The notes beneath the pieces were generated by a model. The model was given only the letters and a program-made list of their open reading frames with translations, was not told the origin of the DNA and did no database searches. The translations under genes were made by a program, and so were the position numbers. A stretch of 21,200 bases of DNA, taken from positions 1 through 21,200 of the forward strand of contig JAGKVC010000042.1 of the NCBI GenBank assembly GCA_021152595.1. Direction: 5' to 3'. Shown here in pieces: positions 1 to 7,803 of this stretch. The stretch's first letter is position 1. Each line of letters begins with the position of its first letter. Source of the DNA: Clostridia bacterium (GTDB lineage: Bacteria > Bacillota > Clostridia > Oscillospirales > Ruminococcaceae).

Positions 1-2
1 CG

Positions 3-905
3 CTGCTCGGCGGACTCTTCGGCAAGAAAGAAGAATATCGCGTAGAGGCAACTTACACTGCCCCTGCTGCTCAGGAACCGGCTGCTGAAATCGCAGCAGA
101 TACGGTGGAAACCGTTGCTGAGGAAGTCGCTGAGGAAATCAGCGCAGAGCCGGAAGCAGATTCCGCTGAGGATGCTGAAGTCTCTGGCAGACCTGCCGTT
201 CCCGAGGAGATTCAGCTCGAGAAAATGCAGATCGGCGCTGCGTATCTGGAACAGGTGCTTGCTCAGCTTGCACCGGAAGTCAAATGCACCGGCAAGCTCG
301 AAAACGGCATTTCGTTCTCGCTCGAGGGCAACGGCGCAGGCAGCCTGATCGGCAGACGCGGCGATACGCTCGACGCACTCCAGTACCTCACATCGATGGT
401 TGCAAACCGCGGCGATAAGGACTATGTCCGCCTGACCATTGATACCTGCGGCTACCGTGAAAAGCGCCGCAAGGCACTTCAGGATCTCGCGCAGCGTATC
501 AGCAAGAGCGTTCTCCGCACCGGCAGAAGCGTCGCGCTCGAGCCGATGAACCCCTATGAAAGACGCATCATCCACTCCGCAGTCACCGAGATCGAGGGCG
601 TTTCCTCCCATTCCTCCGGTGAAGAGCCGAACAGAAAGGTCATCATCACAAACGATTCCGCACCGGAATACAAGCGTGACGATCGCAATGCACGCGGTTT
701 CCGCGAGAACAACAAGTTCAACCGGAACGATCGCAGAGGCGGTAAAGGCGGCAGACGCAATGATCGCGGCGACCGCAGAGACCGCCGTCCGAGCGGTGAA
801 GGTCCGCGCAAGCTCGATCTTTCCACCAGCTTTGAAAAAGATTACAAGCGCCCGAAGCCGGAAGATGCACTGAACGCCGGTGTTTACGGCAAAATTGATA
901 TCTGA
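3..905 (+). CDS. jag: RNA-binding protein Jag/KhpB (5' end outside window)
   Basis: This is the 3' part of the Jag/KhpB (SpoIIIJ-associated) RNA-binding protein. The reading frame is open back to base 3, and the first visible residues (LLGGLFGKKEEYRVEA) match the end of the Jag_N domain, so the true start lies upstream. An acidic Ala/Glu-rich linker follows. A KH domain then carries the GxxG-type loop GSLIGRRGDTLDALQYL, and an R3H domain carries NPYERRIIHSAV with the conserved Arg and His. The tail is very basic and rich in Arg, Gly and Asp, probably disordered and RNA-binding. In Firmicutes this gene usually follows yidC/spoIIIJ in the rpmH-rnpA-yidC-jag cluster near oriC, and the mnmE-mnmG-rsmG genes after it fit that order. 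KhpB works with KhpA on RNA and affects cell elongation and division in streptococci; its role here is inferred from family. Confidence 0.93.
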   Translation: MLGGLFGKKEEYRVEATYTAPAAQEPAAEIAADTVETVAEEVAEEISAEPEADSAEDAEVSGRPAVPEEIQLEKMQIGAAYLEQVLAQLAPEVKCTGKLENGISFSLEGNGAGSLIGRRGDTLDALQYLTSMVANRGDKDYVRLTIDTCGYREKRRKALQDLAQRISKSVLRTGRSVALEPMNPYERRIIHSAVTEIEGVSSHSSGEEPNRKVIITNDSAPEYKRDDRNARGFRENNKFNRNDRRGGKGGRRNDRGDRRDRRPSGEGPRKLDLSTSFEKDYKRPKPEDALNAGVYGKIDI

Positions 906-910
906 ACCAC

Positions 911-940
911 AAGGGCGGCAGTTAAGCCGCCCTTCTTTTT
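911..940 (+). terminator. Rho-independent terminator after jag
   Basis: A 9-bp perfect GC-rich stem (AAGGGCGGC / GCCGCCCTT) with a 6-nt loop is followed by CTTTTT. It starts 5 nt after the jag stop codon. It ends only 11 nt before the mnmE start codon, so mnmE must be reached by read-through or from a promoter inside jag. Confidence 0.85.
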
Positions 941-951
941 ATGAGGTTGAT

Positions 952-2298
952 ATGAATACGATTGCTGCAATTTCTACGCCGAATGCAGTCGGCGGAATCG
1001 CAATGATCCGTGTCTCCGGAGACAATGCGATCGAAGCCGCATCCGCGGTCTTTCAGCCTGTCGGCAATATCAAAGTCACGGAAATGCGCGGTTATACATG
1101 CGCATACGGTTATATTACGGATCACGGAGAACGGCTCGATGATGTTGTGCTGACTGTGTTCCGCGCGCCGCACAGCTACACCGGCGAAGACACCGTCGAG
1201 ATCACCTGTCACGGCGGATTGTATCTCTCAAAGCAGATCCTCGCGCTTCTTTATCGCTGCGGATGTGTGCCTGCCGGTCCCGGTGAATTTACAAAGCGTG
1301 CATTCCTGAACGGTAAACTCTCGCTCTCGCAGGCAGAAGCGGTCATGGATGTCATTCGTGCAGACGGAGCTGCATCTCTCAGGCAGGCAAATCTCGCAAA
1401 GCAGGGCAAGATGCACGAACGTATGTTCACCATTAGCAATCATCTCGTGGAAATGCTCTCCGCATTCGCCTACTGGCTGGACGATGCCGAAGATATGCCG
1501 CCCGAACTTGAACGCGATACACTTGATAATAAACTGCAATCCATTCAGCATCAGCTTCAAACAATGTCAGATAACTATCAAAATGGCAGAATCCTTCGTG
1601 AAGGCATTCGGACTGTCTTGCTCGGCAGACCGAATGCAGGTAAATCCTCGGTTATGAACTGGCTCTGCGGCATGCAAAGAAGTATCGTAACCGATATCGC
1701 CGGAACAACACGCGATGTTATTACGGAACAGGTCAAAATCGACGAATATACGCTTCTTTTATCGGATACAGCAGGTCTGCGTGAAACAGACAATCAAATC
1801 GAATCAATCGGAATTTCACAGGCATATCAGGCTCTTGATACAGCGGATCTTGTATTATATGTTGTGGATGCTGCGGTCGGAATCACGCCCGAGGATCAGG
1901 ATACACTCAGCAAATGTGTAGGTTGTCCGGCACTTGTACTGTGGAACAAGACCGATCTGACCGATGCAGAACCGCCTGCGCTGGATATTCCAGTATTGTC
2001 GATATCCGCCCTACATGCTGATTCTGTCGCTCCGCTTTCGGATACTCTTCGCAAAATCTTTTCAAACGCATGTATTCCGGATCAGCCGACAGTGATGAAT
2101 GAGCGTCAGAATGCTTTGATTTTGCATGCAATTGAACGCATTACAGAGTCCCGAGCACTGCTTACAAACGGAGCTGAGCTCGATATGATCTATATTTGTC
2201 TGGAGGACGCCGCGCATGCACTGCGTGAGATTGACGGCTCTGACGTATCAGATGATGTCATTGACGGCGTTTTTTCAAAATTTTGTGTCGGAAAATAA
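952..2298 (+). CDS. mnmE: tRNA modification GTPase MnmE
   Basis: MnmE (TrmE) is a homodimeric GTPase that works with MnmG to install the (carboxymethyl)aminomethyl group at C5 of wobble uridine 34 in several tRNAs. At 448 residues it has the usual family length. The N-terminal folate-binding domain contains the conserved segment HSYTGEDTVEITCHGG. The inserted G domain shows the P-loop GRPNAGKS (about 225-232), the switch TDIAGTTRD (247-255), DTAG (272-275) and NKTD (332-335). The C-terminal CVGK carries the conserved cysteine. The start at 952 was preferred to an in-frame ATG at 880 because it has GAGGT just upstream, begins with the canonical MNTIAAIST and avoids overlap with jag. The mnmG gene follows after two parS sites. 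Identification is secure. Confidence 0.97.
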   Translation: MNTIAAISTPNAVGGIAMIRVSGDNAIEAASAVFQPVGNIKVTEMRGYTCAYGYITDHGERLDDVVLTVFRAPHSYTGEDTVEITCHGGLYLSKQILALLYRCGCVPAGPGEFTKRAFLNGKLSLSQAEAVMDVIRADGAASLRQANLAKQGKMHERMFTISNHLVEMLSAFAYWLDDAEDMPPELERDTLDNKLQSIQHQLQTMSDNYQNGRILREGIRTVLLGRPNAGKSSVMNWLCGMQRSIVTDIAGTTRDVITEQVKIDEYTLLLSDTAGLRETDNQIESIGISQAYQALDTADLVLYVVDAAVGITPEDQDTLSKCVGCPALVLWNKTDLTDAEPPALDIPVLSISALHADSVAPLSDTLRKIFSNACIPDQPTVMNERQNALILHAIERITESRALLTNGAELDMIYICLEDAAHALREIDGSDVSDDVIDGVFSKFCVGK

Positions 2299-2314
2299 TG
2301 TTCCACGTGGAACA
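2299..2314. promoter_or_regulatory. parS site (ParB/Noc-type), copy 1
   Basis: The perfect 16-bp palindrome TGTTCCACGTGGAACA begins directly after the mnmE stop codon and extends to 20 bp of symmetry (2297-2316). It fits the general parS form TGTTNCACGTGNAACA bound by ParB. ParB spreads from such sites and loads SMC for origin segregation. parS sites cluster near oriC, which agrees with the flanking genes. Confidence 0.9.
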
Positions 2315-2344
2315 TTGTCAAATATCAGCACGCGGAGCACAAAT

Positions 2345-2360
2345 TGTTCCACGTGGAACA
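2345..2360. promoter_or_regulatory. parS site, copy 2
   Basis: An identical 16-bp palindrome lies 46 bp from the first copy and ends three bases before the GAGGTGAT ribosome binding site of mnmG. ParB bound here could affect mnmG expression (inference). Confidence 0.9.
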
Positions 2361-2375
2361 TTGAGGTGATCAAAT

Positions 2376-4256
2376 ATGCCGGAAATCATTCCTTTTGATG
2401 TAGCGGTAATCGGAGCAGGACACGCAGGCGTAGAAGCGGCGCTCGCATCCGCAAAAAGGGGATGCAAGACTGCATTATTCACGATATCGCTCGATCAGAT
2501 CGGGAATATGCCATGTAATCCATCGATCGGCGGCAGCGCAAAAGGGCATCTTGTACGCGAAATTGATGCACTCGGGGGAGTCATGGGAGAAGCAGGAGAT
2601 GCATGCTGTATTCAGATGCGAATGCTCAATTTAAGCAAGGGCGTATCCGTCCACAGCCCGAGAGCGCAGGCGGATCGCAGGGCATACCATACATACATCA
2701 AGAAAATCTGCGAAAATACGAAGAATTTACAGATCATACAAACAGAAATCGCAGATGTAGAGATTGATGAAAACAACCGCGTACAGGCTGTTATCAACCG
2801 TTTTGGCGCAAAATACCCCTGTAAAGCTGTGGTAATCTGCGCAGGTACATTTCTCAACGGTATGGTATATATCGGAAAAACCGGCGTTGAGAGCGGTCCT
2901 GATGCATGTCTTCCGGCAAGATCACTTTCCGCTAATCTCATAAAGCACGATATCAAGCTGAGACGATTCAAGACAGGAACGCCCTGTCGCGTTCATAAAC
3001 GCAGCATTGATTATACGGTTCTACAGCCGCAATACGGTGATCCCGATCCCCAGCCTTTTTCTTTTATGGCAGAAAGAGGCTCTCTTCGCAATGAAGCCGT
3101 CTGCTACATAGCAAATACAACGCCTGAAACGCACCAGATCATTCGGGATAATATCTACGAATCACCGCTCTATTCCGGAATAATTCACGGTGTAGGCCCT
3201 CGATACTGTCCGTCAATCGAAGACAAAGTTATACGCTTTCCTGCTAGAGAGCGCCATCAGATCTTTGTCGAGCCGACAGGTCTGGACACCGACGAAATGT
3301 ACATGCAGGGATTCAGCACATCGCTTCCGGAGCATGTGCAGATTCAGATGTACCGCAGCATCAAGGGATTTGAACATATCGAGATCATGCGTTCAGCATA
3401 TGCGATTGAATATGACTGCATCAATCCGATCTGCTTGTACCATACGCTTGGGTTCCGAGGATTTCACGGTTTGTATGCTGCCGGACAGTTTAACGGCACA
3501 TCCGGATATGAAGAAGCTGCTGCGCAGGGGATTATCGTCGGAATCAACGCATCTGCGTATGTAAAAGGCGAGGAAGAGCTCAGTCTGACAAGAAAAAGCT
3601 CATATATCGGCACCCTGATTGATGATCTTGTCACAAAAGGAACTGAGGATCCGTACCGAATGATGACAGCACGAAGCGAATACCGGCTTTCGCTCCGTCA
3701 TTCCAATGCAGACGCGCGTTTAACGCCGATCGGACGAAAATACGGACTGATTTCAGATGCAAGGTGGTCTGCTTTTACAGCAAAAATGGAGCGGATCGCA
3801 AATGCAGTCGAAACAATTAAAAAGACGAGCGTTCGTCCGGATACAGTTAATGACTATCTGGAGCGCTGCGGAACCTCCCCGATCACCCAGAAAGTTCGGC
3901 TGGATGCGCTGATCCGCCGCCAGCAAGTTCACTGTGAAGCAATTTTACAGGTCTTAGGGCTTGATTTTGGATTGCGCGGAGAAGAATCGGCAGAGGTCAG
4001 CCATCAGATCAAATATGAGCAATATATTGCGCGTCAGGATCAACAAAATGCGCATCTGGAGCATCTGGAACATATCCGGCTGCCGAAAGATGTCGATTTC
4101 ACATCTGTACACGGTCTCTCTTCGGAAGCGGTTGAGAAGCTCGGAAAGCAGACGCCCGAAAACCTTGCTCAGGCATCCCGCATATCCGGCGTTTCTCCGG
4201 CAGATATTGCAATTTTAATGACTTGGCTGAAAGCAGGAGGCTATCATGGAGAATGA
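2376..4256 (+). CDS. mnmG: tRNA uridine-5-carboxymethylaminomethyl modification enzyme MnmG
   Basis: MnmG (GidA) is the FAD- and NADH-dependent partner of MnmE in wobble uridine modification. The N-terminus holds the dinucleotide-binding motif VIGAGHAGVEAALA (about 11-24). The family signature MPCNPSIGGSAKG follows at about 45-57. Further on are the conserved GPRYCPSIEDKVIRF segment, FNGTSGYEEAAAQG, and a C-terminal helical domain that binds MnmE and tRNA. The length of 626 residues is typical. The start ATG has GAGGTGAT upstream with normal spacing. The gene overlaps the downstream rsmG by 11 bp, which indicates coupled translation. Nothing is missing or unusual. Confidence 0.98.
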   Translation: MPEIIPFDVAVIGAGHAGVEAALASAKRGCKTALFTISLDQIGNMPCNPSIGGSAKGHLVREIDALGGVMGEAGDACCIQMRMLNLSKGVSVHSPRAQADRRAYHTYIKKICENTKNLQIIQTEIADVEIDENNRVQAVINRFGAKYPCKAVVICAGTFLNGMVYIGKTGVESGPDACLPARSLSANLIKHDIKLRRFKTGTPCRVHKRSIDYTVLQPQYGDPDPQPFSFMAERGSLRNEAVCYIANTTPETHQIIRDNIYESPLYSGIIHGVGPRYCPSIEDKVIRFPARERHQIFVEPTGLDTDEMYMQGFSTSLPEHVQIQMYRSIKGFEHIEIMRSAYAIEYDCINPICLYHTLGFRGFHGLYAAGQFNGTSGYEEAAAQGIIVGINASAYVKGEEELSLTRKSSYIGTLIDDLVTKGTEDPYRMMTARSEYRLSLRHSNADARLTPIGRKYGLISDARWSAFTAKMERIANAVETIKKTSVRPDTVNDYLERCGTSPITQKVRLDALIRRQQVHCEAILQVLGLDFGLRGEESAEVSHQIKYEQYIARQDQQNAHLEHLEHIRLPKDVDFTSVHGLSSEAVEKLGKQTPENLAQASRISGVSPADIAILMTWLKAGGYHGE

Positions 4257-4947
4257 AATGCTGTATTCAACCTGTGCCGGACTTTTTGAGCGCAATGGGC
4301 TCTGGCTCAAGCAAAGCGCATATGACTTACTTAATCAATATGCCCAGCTTCTCATAAAGGAATCCGAAGTACAGAATATCACAGCCGTCAGGACTTTACC
4401 GGAAATCTGGTCGAGACACTTCTTAGATACGGCATTTCTGCTGCAATATCTTCCTGAAGGGAAAGTGCTGGACATCGGAACAGGCGGAGGAATCCCCGCA
4501 ATACCGCTTGCAATCCTGAACCCGAAGCTGCAAATCACAATGCTTGACAGCGAAATGCGAAAAATTGATTTTTGCAGGCGCGCAATCAATACACTCAGCA
4601 TTCAGGCGGAAGCAATCTGCGGCAGGGCAGAGGAAACAGCAAAGGAATATGACAGTCAATTCGATTATGTCGTTTCCAGGGCAATGGCAAACGGCTCAAT
4701 ACTGACCGAATTATCAGTCCGTTTTCTGAAAATTGGCGGAAAACTGATTGCAATGAAAGGCAGACAGTATGATCCGCAGACTGAGCGGTTCCGTGAAGCG
4801 GCTGAAAAGCTGGGCTGTCATGTAGATTCCGAACTTGAATATTCTCTTGACGGCGAGCAAAAGCGATTGATTACTGTTGTAAAAGATACAGAAACTCCTG
4901 CGCAATATCCGCGCAGATTCGCCAAAATCAAGCGAAATCCGCTGTGA
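4246..4947 (+). CDS. rsmG: 16S rRNA (guanine527-N7)-methyltransferase RsmG
   Basis: RsmG (GidB) methylates N7 of G527 in 16S rRNA using S-adenosylmethionine; loss in other bacteria gives low-level streptomycin resistance. The SAM-binding glycine-rich motif VLDIGTGGGIPAIPLA sits at about 74-89. The family segment NITAVRT precedes it, with RHFLDT shortly after. The start ATG lies inside the end of mnmG and has AGGAGG five bases upstream. The length of 233 residues is normal. The gene closes the mnmE-mnmG-rsmG cluster and is followed at once by a parS palindrome. Confidence 0.96.
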   Translation: MENEMLYSTCAGLFERNGLWLKQSAYDLLNQYAQLLIKESEVQNITAVRTLPEIWSRHFLDTAFLLQYLPEGKVLDIGTGGGIPAIPLAILNPKLQITMLDSEMRKIDFCRRAINTLSIQAEAICGRAEETAKEYDSQFDYVVSRAMANGSILTELSVRFLKIGGKLIAMKGRQYDPQTERFREAAEKLGCHVDSELEYSLDGEQKRLITVVKDTETPAQYPRRFAKIKRNPL

Positions 4948-4956
4948 TATGATGGC

Positions 4957-4980
4957 TGAATGTTCCACGTGGAACATTCA
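4957..4980. promoter_or_regulatory. parS site, copy 3 (24-bp perfect palindrome)
   Basis: The same 16-bp parS core (4961-4976) is extended to 24 bp of perfect dyad symmetry, starting 10 bp after the rsmG stop codon. It is followed by GTTTTCTTT on the plus strand, so the transcript could also fold into a terminator-like hairpin. The parS reading is firm; the terminator role is speculative. Confidence 0.88.
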
Positions 4981-4995
4981 GTTTTCTTTATCCGA

Positions 4996-5019
4996 AGTAC
5001 TTTAGCGTACTAAAGTGCT
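4996..5019. other. Small inverted repeat between rsmG and the LCP gene
   Basis: Stem arms at 4996-5005 and 5010-5019 pair over 10 bp, with one G-T pair, around a 4-nt loop. No run of T follows on the plus strand, so this is not a clear intrinsic terminator. The role is unknown; it could be an operator or a weak terminator. Confidence 0.4.
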
Positions 5020-5087
5020 GATTATGAAGAAAAACTGAAGAATACCGTAACAAAGCGATTGCAAATAAATACAGTTTGGAAATGCAG

Positions 5088-5116
5088 TTGACTTTCCATG
5101 CACAAAGCGATATAAT
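5088..5116 (+). promoter_or_regulatory. Sigma-A-type promoter for the LCP-WYL operon
   Basis: The -35 box TTGACT (5088-5093) and the perfect -10 box TATAAT (5111-5116) are separated by 17 bp. Transcription would start near 5123, about 40 bases before the chosen LCP start codon. Confidence 0.88.
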
Positions 5117-5164
5117 ATAGAATAGAAAGTATGCCCACAGATGAGAAACAGAAAGGACCAAAAG

Positions 5165-6718
5165 ATGCAAGACGATCGTTATTCTGATACCGCAGAGCTG
5201 CCCGTGCCGAATCCGGAGCTGCCGGATCCGTTTGCAGAAGCGCAGCCCCCTTATCATACACAAAATACGGCAAACCGGCCGACTGCAAACGGAACGCCGC
5301 GCAGACGGCTAAACGGTGCTGCTGCACCAAGACAAACTGCTAACGGCTATCCGCCCGAATATCCGCAGCGGCAATACGGCGACGGTGCATACCACTCTGA
5401 TTACCCCCAGAGACAATCCGGCGACGGCACGTACCGTTCTGATTACCCCCAGAGGCAATCCGGCGACGGCACTCACCGCACCGGTTACCCCCAGAGACAG
5501 TCTGGAAATCCCCAGCAGCGCCAGCAAAATCCGCAAAGACAAAGGCCGCGCCAGCCCGGCAGCAATCCGCCGCCCCATGCACAGATCCGCCGCGCATCCT
5601 ATCAGGAGCAGATGCCAAACAGCGGAAAAGCCATGCCCTACCGGCAGCAGCCGCAGCACCGCGCCCCTGAATACGAGGAACCTGCGCAGGAACCCGCACC
5701 GAAAAAGAAAAAGCGCAGAAAGCGCCATCGTCACAGCTGTCTGCGGCGCATTATCACATCCGTGATTTCGCTCGTAGTTGTGCTGTTTTTGCTGTATTCC
5801 GGTGTCGTGCTTCTGGCAATCAAAAAGCTCGATTATGAGGAAACAGCACCGCGCACACTGACAACCAGCGCCGCCGATCCGGATGCCGATGTGCGGAATG
5901 TGCTTCTGATCGGCACGGATAACCGCGAGGATGAACGCGGCAGAGCCGACACCATGATCCTGCTGAGCTTCAGCAAGCATAATCACACGGTCACCATGAC
6001 CTCTCTGATGCGCGATTCCTATGTCAGCATCCCGAATTACGGCACAAATAAGCTCAACGCTGCCTATGCCTTCGGCGGTGCAACGCTGCTCATGGATACA
6101 ATCGTTAACAATTACGGCATTCCGGTCGATGATTATATCTGCGTCAATTTCAAGGCATTTGTCCACATTGCAGATGCACTCGGCGGCGTCAAGGTTGAAA
6201 TTTCCGACCGCGAAGCCGAAGCGATCAATGTCATTCTGCAAAGCGAAGTCAATCAGATCATGGGTGATGATCCGATGGATGACTTCTTACCGAGCGGCGG
6301 CACATTTACCCTCAACGGCAAGCAGGCACTCGCCTATGCACGAATCCGCTACGTCGGCAATGCAGACTTCGAGCGCACCGAGCGCCAGCGCAAAGTACTC
6401 GATCTGATGCTGAACAAAGCAAAGCACGCAAGCCCGACGGCAATCCCGAAGATTCTCTCAAAGGCAATGCCGGAGCTCAAAACGAATATGACAACCAGTC
6501 AACTCTACCTGCTTTCGCTCGAGGCGCCGTTAAAGCTGATTGCCTACGATATGCAAAAGCTGCGTCTGCCGGCGGACGGCACATATTCCGATCAGACCGC
6601 GCCGGATGGTCAGATGGTTCTCGCAGTTGATTTTGACGCGAATTTGCAGCTTTATCTCAAAGCGATTCATGATGCACCGGAACCCGAGCAGCCTGAAGGA
6701 GAGGTGACCGCACCGTGA
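5165..6718 (+). CDS. LytR-CpsA-Psr (LCP) family cell-wall protein
   Basis: LCP proteins sit in the membrane and transfer lipid-linked glycopolymers (teichoic acids, capsule) to peptidoglycan outside the cell. The chosen start gives 517 residues. It is preceded by GAAAGGACC at good spacing, whereas the in-frame ATG at 5141 has a poorer site. About 190 residues of low-complexity Gln/Pro/Arg-rich cytoplasmic sequence come first, including a 14-residue tandem repeat. A Lys/Arg cluster (KKKKRRKRHRH) and one membrane helix (about 196-219) follow, then the extracellular LCP domain. That domain shows VLLIGTDNR, the Arg/Asp motif GRADTMILLS, SLMRDSYVSIP, NKLNAAYAFGG and YARIRYV. The unusually long cytoplasmic tail may bind partners or be phosphorylated (inference). 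The WYL gene overlaps the stop by 4 bp. Confidence 0.92.
   Translation: MQDDRYSDTAELPVPNPELPDPFAEAQPPYHTQNTANRPTANGTPRRRLNGAAAPRQTANGYPPEYPQRQYGDGAYHSDYPQRQSGDGTYRSDYPQRQSGDGTHRTGYPQRQSGNPQQRQQNPQRQRPRQPGSNPPPHAQIRRASYQEQMPNSGKAMPYRQQPQHRAPEYEEPAQEPAPKKKKRRKRHRHSCLRRIITSVISLVVVLFLLYSGVVLLAIKKLDYEETAPRTLTTSAADPDADVRNVLLIGTDNREDERGRADTMILLSFSKHNHTVTMTSLMRDSYVSIPNYGTNKLNAAYAFGGATLLMDTIVNNYGIPVDDYICVNFKAFVHIADALGGVKVEISDREAEAINVILQSEVNQIMGDDPMDDFLPSGGTFTLNGKQALAYARIRYVGNADFERTERQRKVLDLMLNKAKHASPTAIPKILSKAMPELKTNMTTSQLYLLSLEAPLKLIAYDMQKLRLPADGTYSDQTAPDGQMVLAVDFDANLQLYLKAIHDAPEPEQPEGEVTAP
5359..5505 (+). repeat. 42-bp in-frame tandem repeat in the LCP gene
   Basis: About three and a half units with a 42-bp period encode the 14-residue repeat (D/E)YPQRQ(S/Y)GDG(T/A)(Y/H)(R/H)(S/T). 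Matching TTACCCCCAGAG blocks begin at 5401, 5443 and 5485. The middle units are almost identical in DNA, which points to recent slippage or unequal recombination. Confidence 0.85.
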
Positions 6719-7749
6719 AAGGAAAGGCGATCTTTCAACTGCTGACAATTCTGCGCGAGGAGACGGACGATCAGCACCGCCTTTCGCAGCAGGCACTCTC
6801 CGAACGGATGCTGACACGCTACGGTGTCCGCCTCAACCGCAGAACGCTCAAAGCATATCTGGATGATCTGATCGAGGCAGGCTATCCGCTCAATGCCACG
6901 CAAAAGCAGCGCATTCAGCCGGACGGCGCGGAGGAGACACTGCTCACCGACTGGTATCTCGATCCGCATTTTGAAGTCAGCGAACTGCGCCTGCTCTGTG
7001 ATATGCTCTCGGCAATGTCGTCGATCCCGCAGACACAGCGCGATGCACTCGCGCAGAAGCTGATGCATTTTGCACCGCCGAGCTTTCCGAAGCAGACCGT
7101 GCAATACCCGATCAATTATCTGCACACACCGCCTGCGCAGCAGATGCTCTTTTCGGTTGAGATGCTCTGTGAGGCAATGAACCGGAACTGCATGGTCAGC
7201 TTCAACTACGGCACCTATGTTCTCAATGAAAACGGCGAGCTGGAGCTGAGACCGCGCATCCGTGAGGACGGCACCGTCCGCGAATATCTGGTCAGCCCGT
7301 ATGAGATTGTCGTTTCGCACGGCAGATATTATCTCATCTGCTGCAAGGAGCCCTACCGCACACGCTCCAATTACCGCATTGACCGCATGACCGAAATGGA
7401 ACTGCATGAGGATTTTGCGCGTCTGCCGCTTGAGGAGCTGGATGCACCGGCTGAACTGCCGCATCAGCTCGCGGAACAGCTTTATATGTACAGCGGAGAT
7501 GCCGAAGAGATCTGTTTTGTCGCAGACCGCCGTATCCTCGGGGATGTTCTGGACTGGTTCGGCTCTGATATCCGGATCGAACCGGAAGAACGCATCACGC
7601 ATCTCCGGTTCACGGTACATGTGCATCCCACAGCAATGCAGCACTGGGCCCTGCAATACGGCAAATATGTCACGGTCATATCGCCTGAATCTCTCCGCAA
7701 TGAACTTGCCTCGATTGTTTCCGATCTTGCAAGACGCTACATGGATTAA
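6715..7749 (+). CDS. WYL-domain helix-turn-helix transcriptional regulator
   Basis: This 344-residue protein has the layout of HTH-WYL regulators. A winged-helix N-terminus contains ALSERMLTRYGVRLNRRTLKAYLDDLIEAGYPL in two overlapping helices. A central WYL domain includes MVSFNYGTYV and VSPYEIVVSHGRYYLIC, followed by the Arg-rich NYRIDRM. A C-terminal WCX-like segment includes HPTAMQHWALQYGKYV. WYL domains bind ligands, in some cases nucleic acid, and control transcription. The GTG start at 6715 overlaps the LCP stop codon by 4 bp (GTGA) and has AGGAGAGGTG upstream, so the two genes are translationally coupled. The target genes cannot be read from the sequence. The gene ends just before a terminator shared with the convergent radical SAM operon. 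Confidence 0.88.
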   Translation: MKGKAIFQLLTILREETDDQHRLSQQALSERMLTRYGVRLNRRTLKAYLDDLIEAGYPLNATQKQRIQPDGAEETLLTDWYLDPHFEVSELRLLCDMLSAMSSIPQTQRDALAQKLMHFAPPSFPKQTVQYPINYLHTPPAQQMLFSVEMLCEAMNRNCMVSFNYGTYVLNENGELELRPRIREDGTVREYLVSPYEIVVSHGRYYLICCKEPYRTRSNYRIDRMTEMELHEDFARLPLEELDAPAELPHQLAEQLYMYSGDAEEICFVADRRILGDVLDWFGSDIRIEPEERITHLRFTVHVHPTAMQHWALQYGKYVTVISPESLRNELASIVSDLARRYMD

Positions 7750-7754
7750 ACATG

Positions 7755-7798
7755 AAAAGCCGCTGAAACGTGCATCCGGCATGTTTCAGCGGCTTTTT
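7755..7798. terminator. Bidirectional terminator between the WYL gene and the radical SAM operon
   Basis: A 15-bp perfect stem (7755-7769 with 7783-7797), extendable towards a 5-nt loop, is flanked by A-rich sequence on the left and a run of six T on the right. It therefore serves both the plus-strand WYL gene and the minus-strand radical SAM gene. Confidence 0.92.
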
Positions 7799-7803
7799 TA
7801 TGA

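Noticed and set aside
5359..5505. The 42-bp repeat considered as a CRISPR array
   Set aside because: Units are contiguous without unique spacers and encode an in-frame peptide repeat within the LCP gene.
6667..7782. A 371-residue minus-strand open frame opposite the WYL gene
   Set aside because: The plus-strand frame has HTH and WYL domain features, GTGA coupling with the LCP gene and a proper terminator. The minus frame has no recognisable domain.
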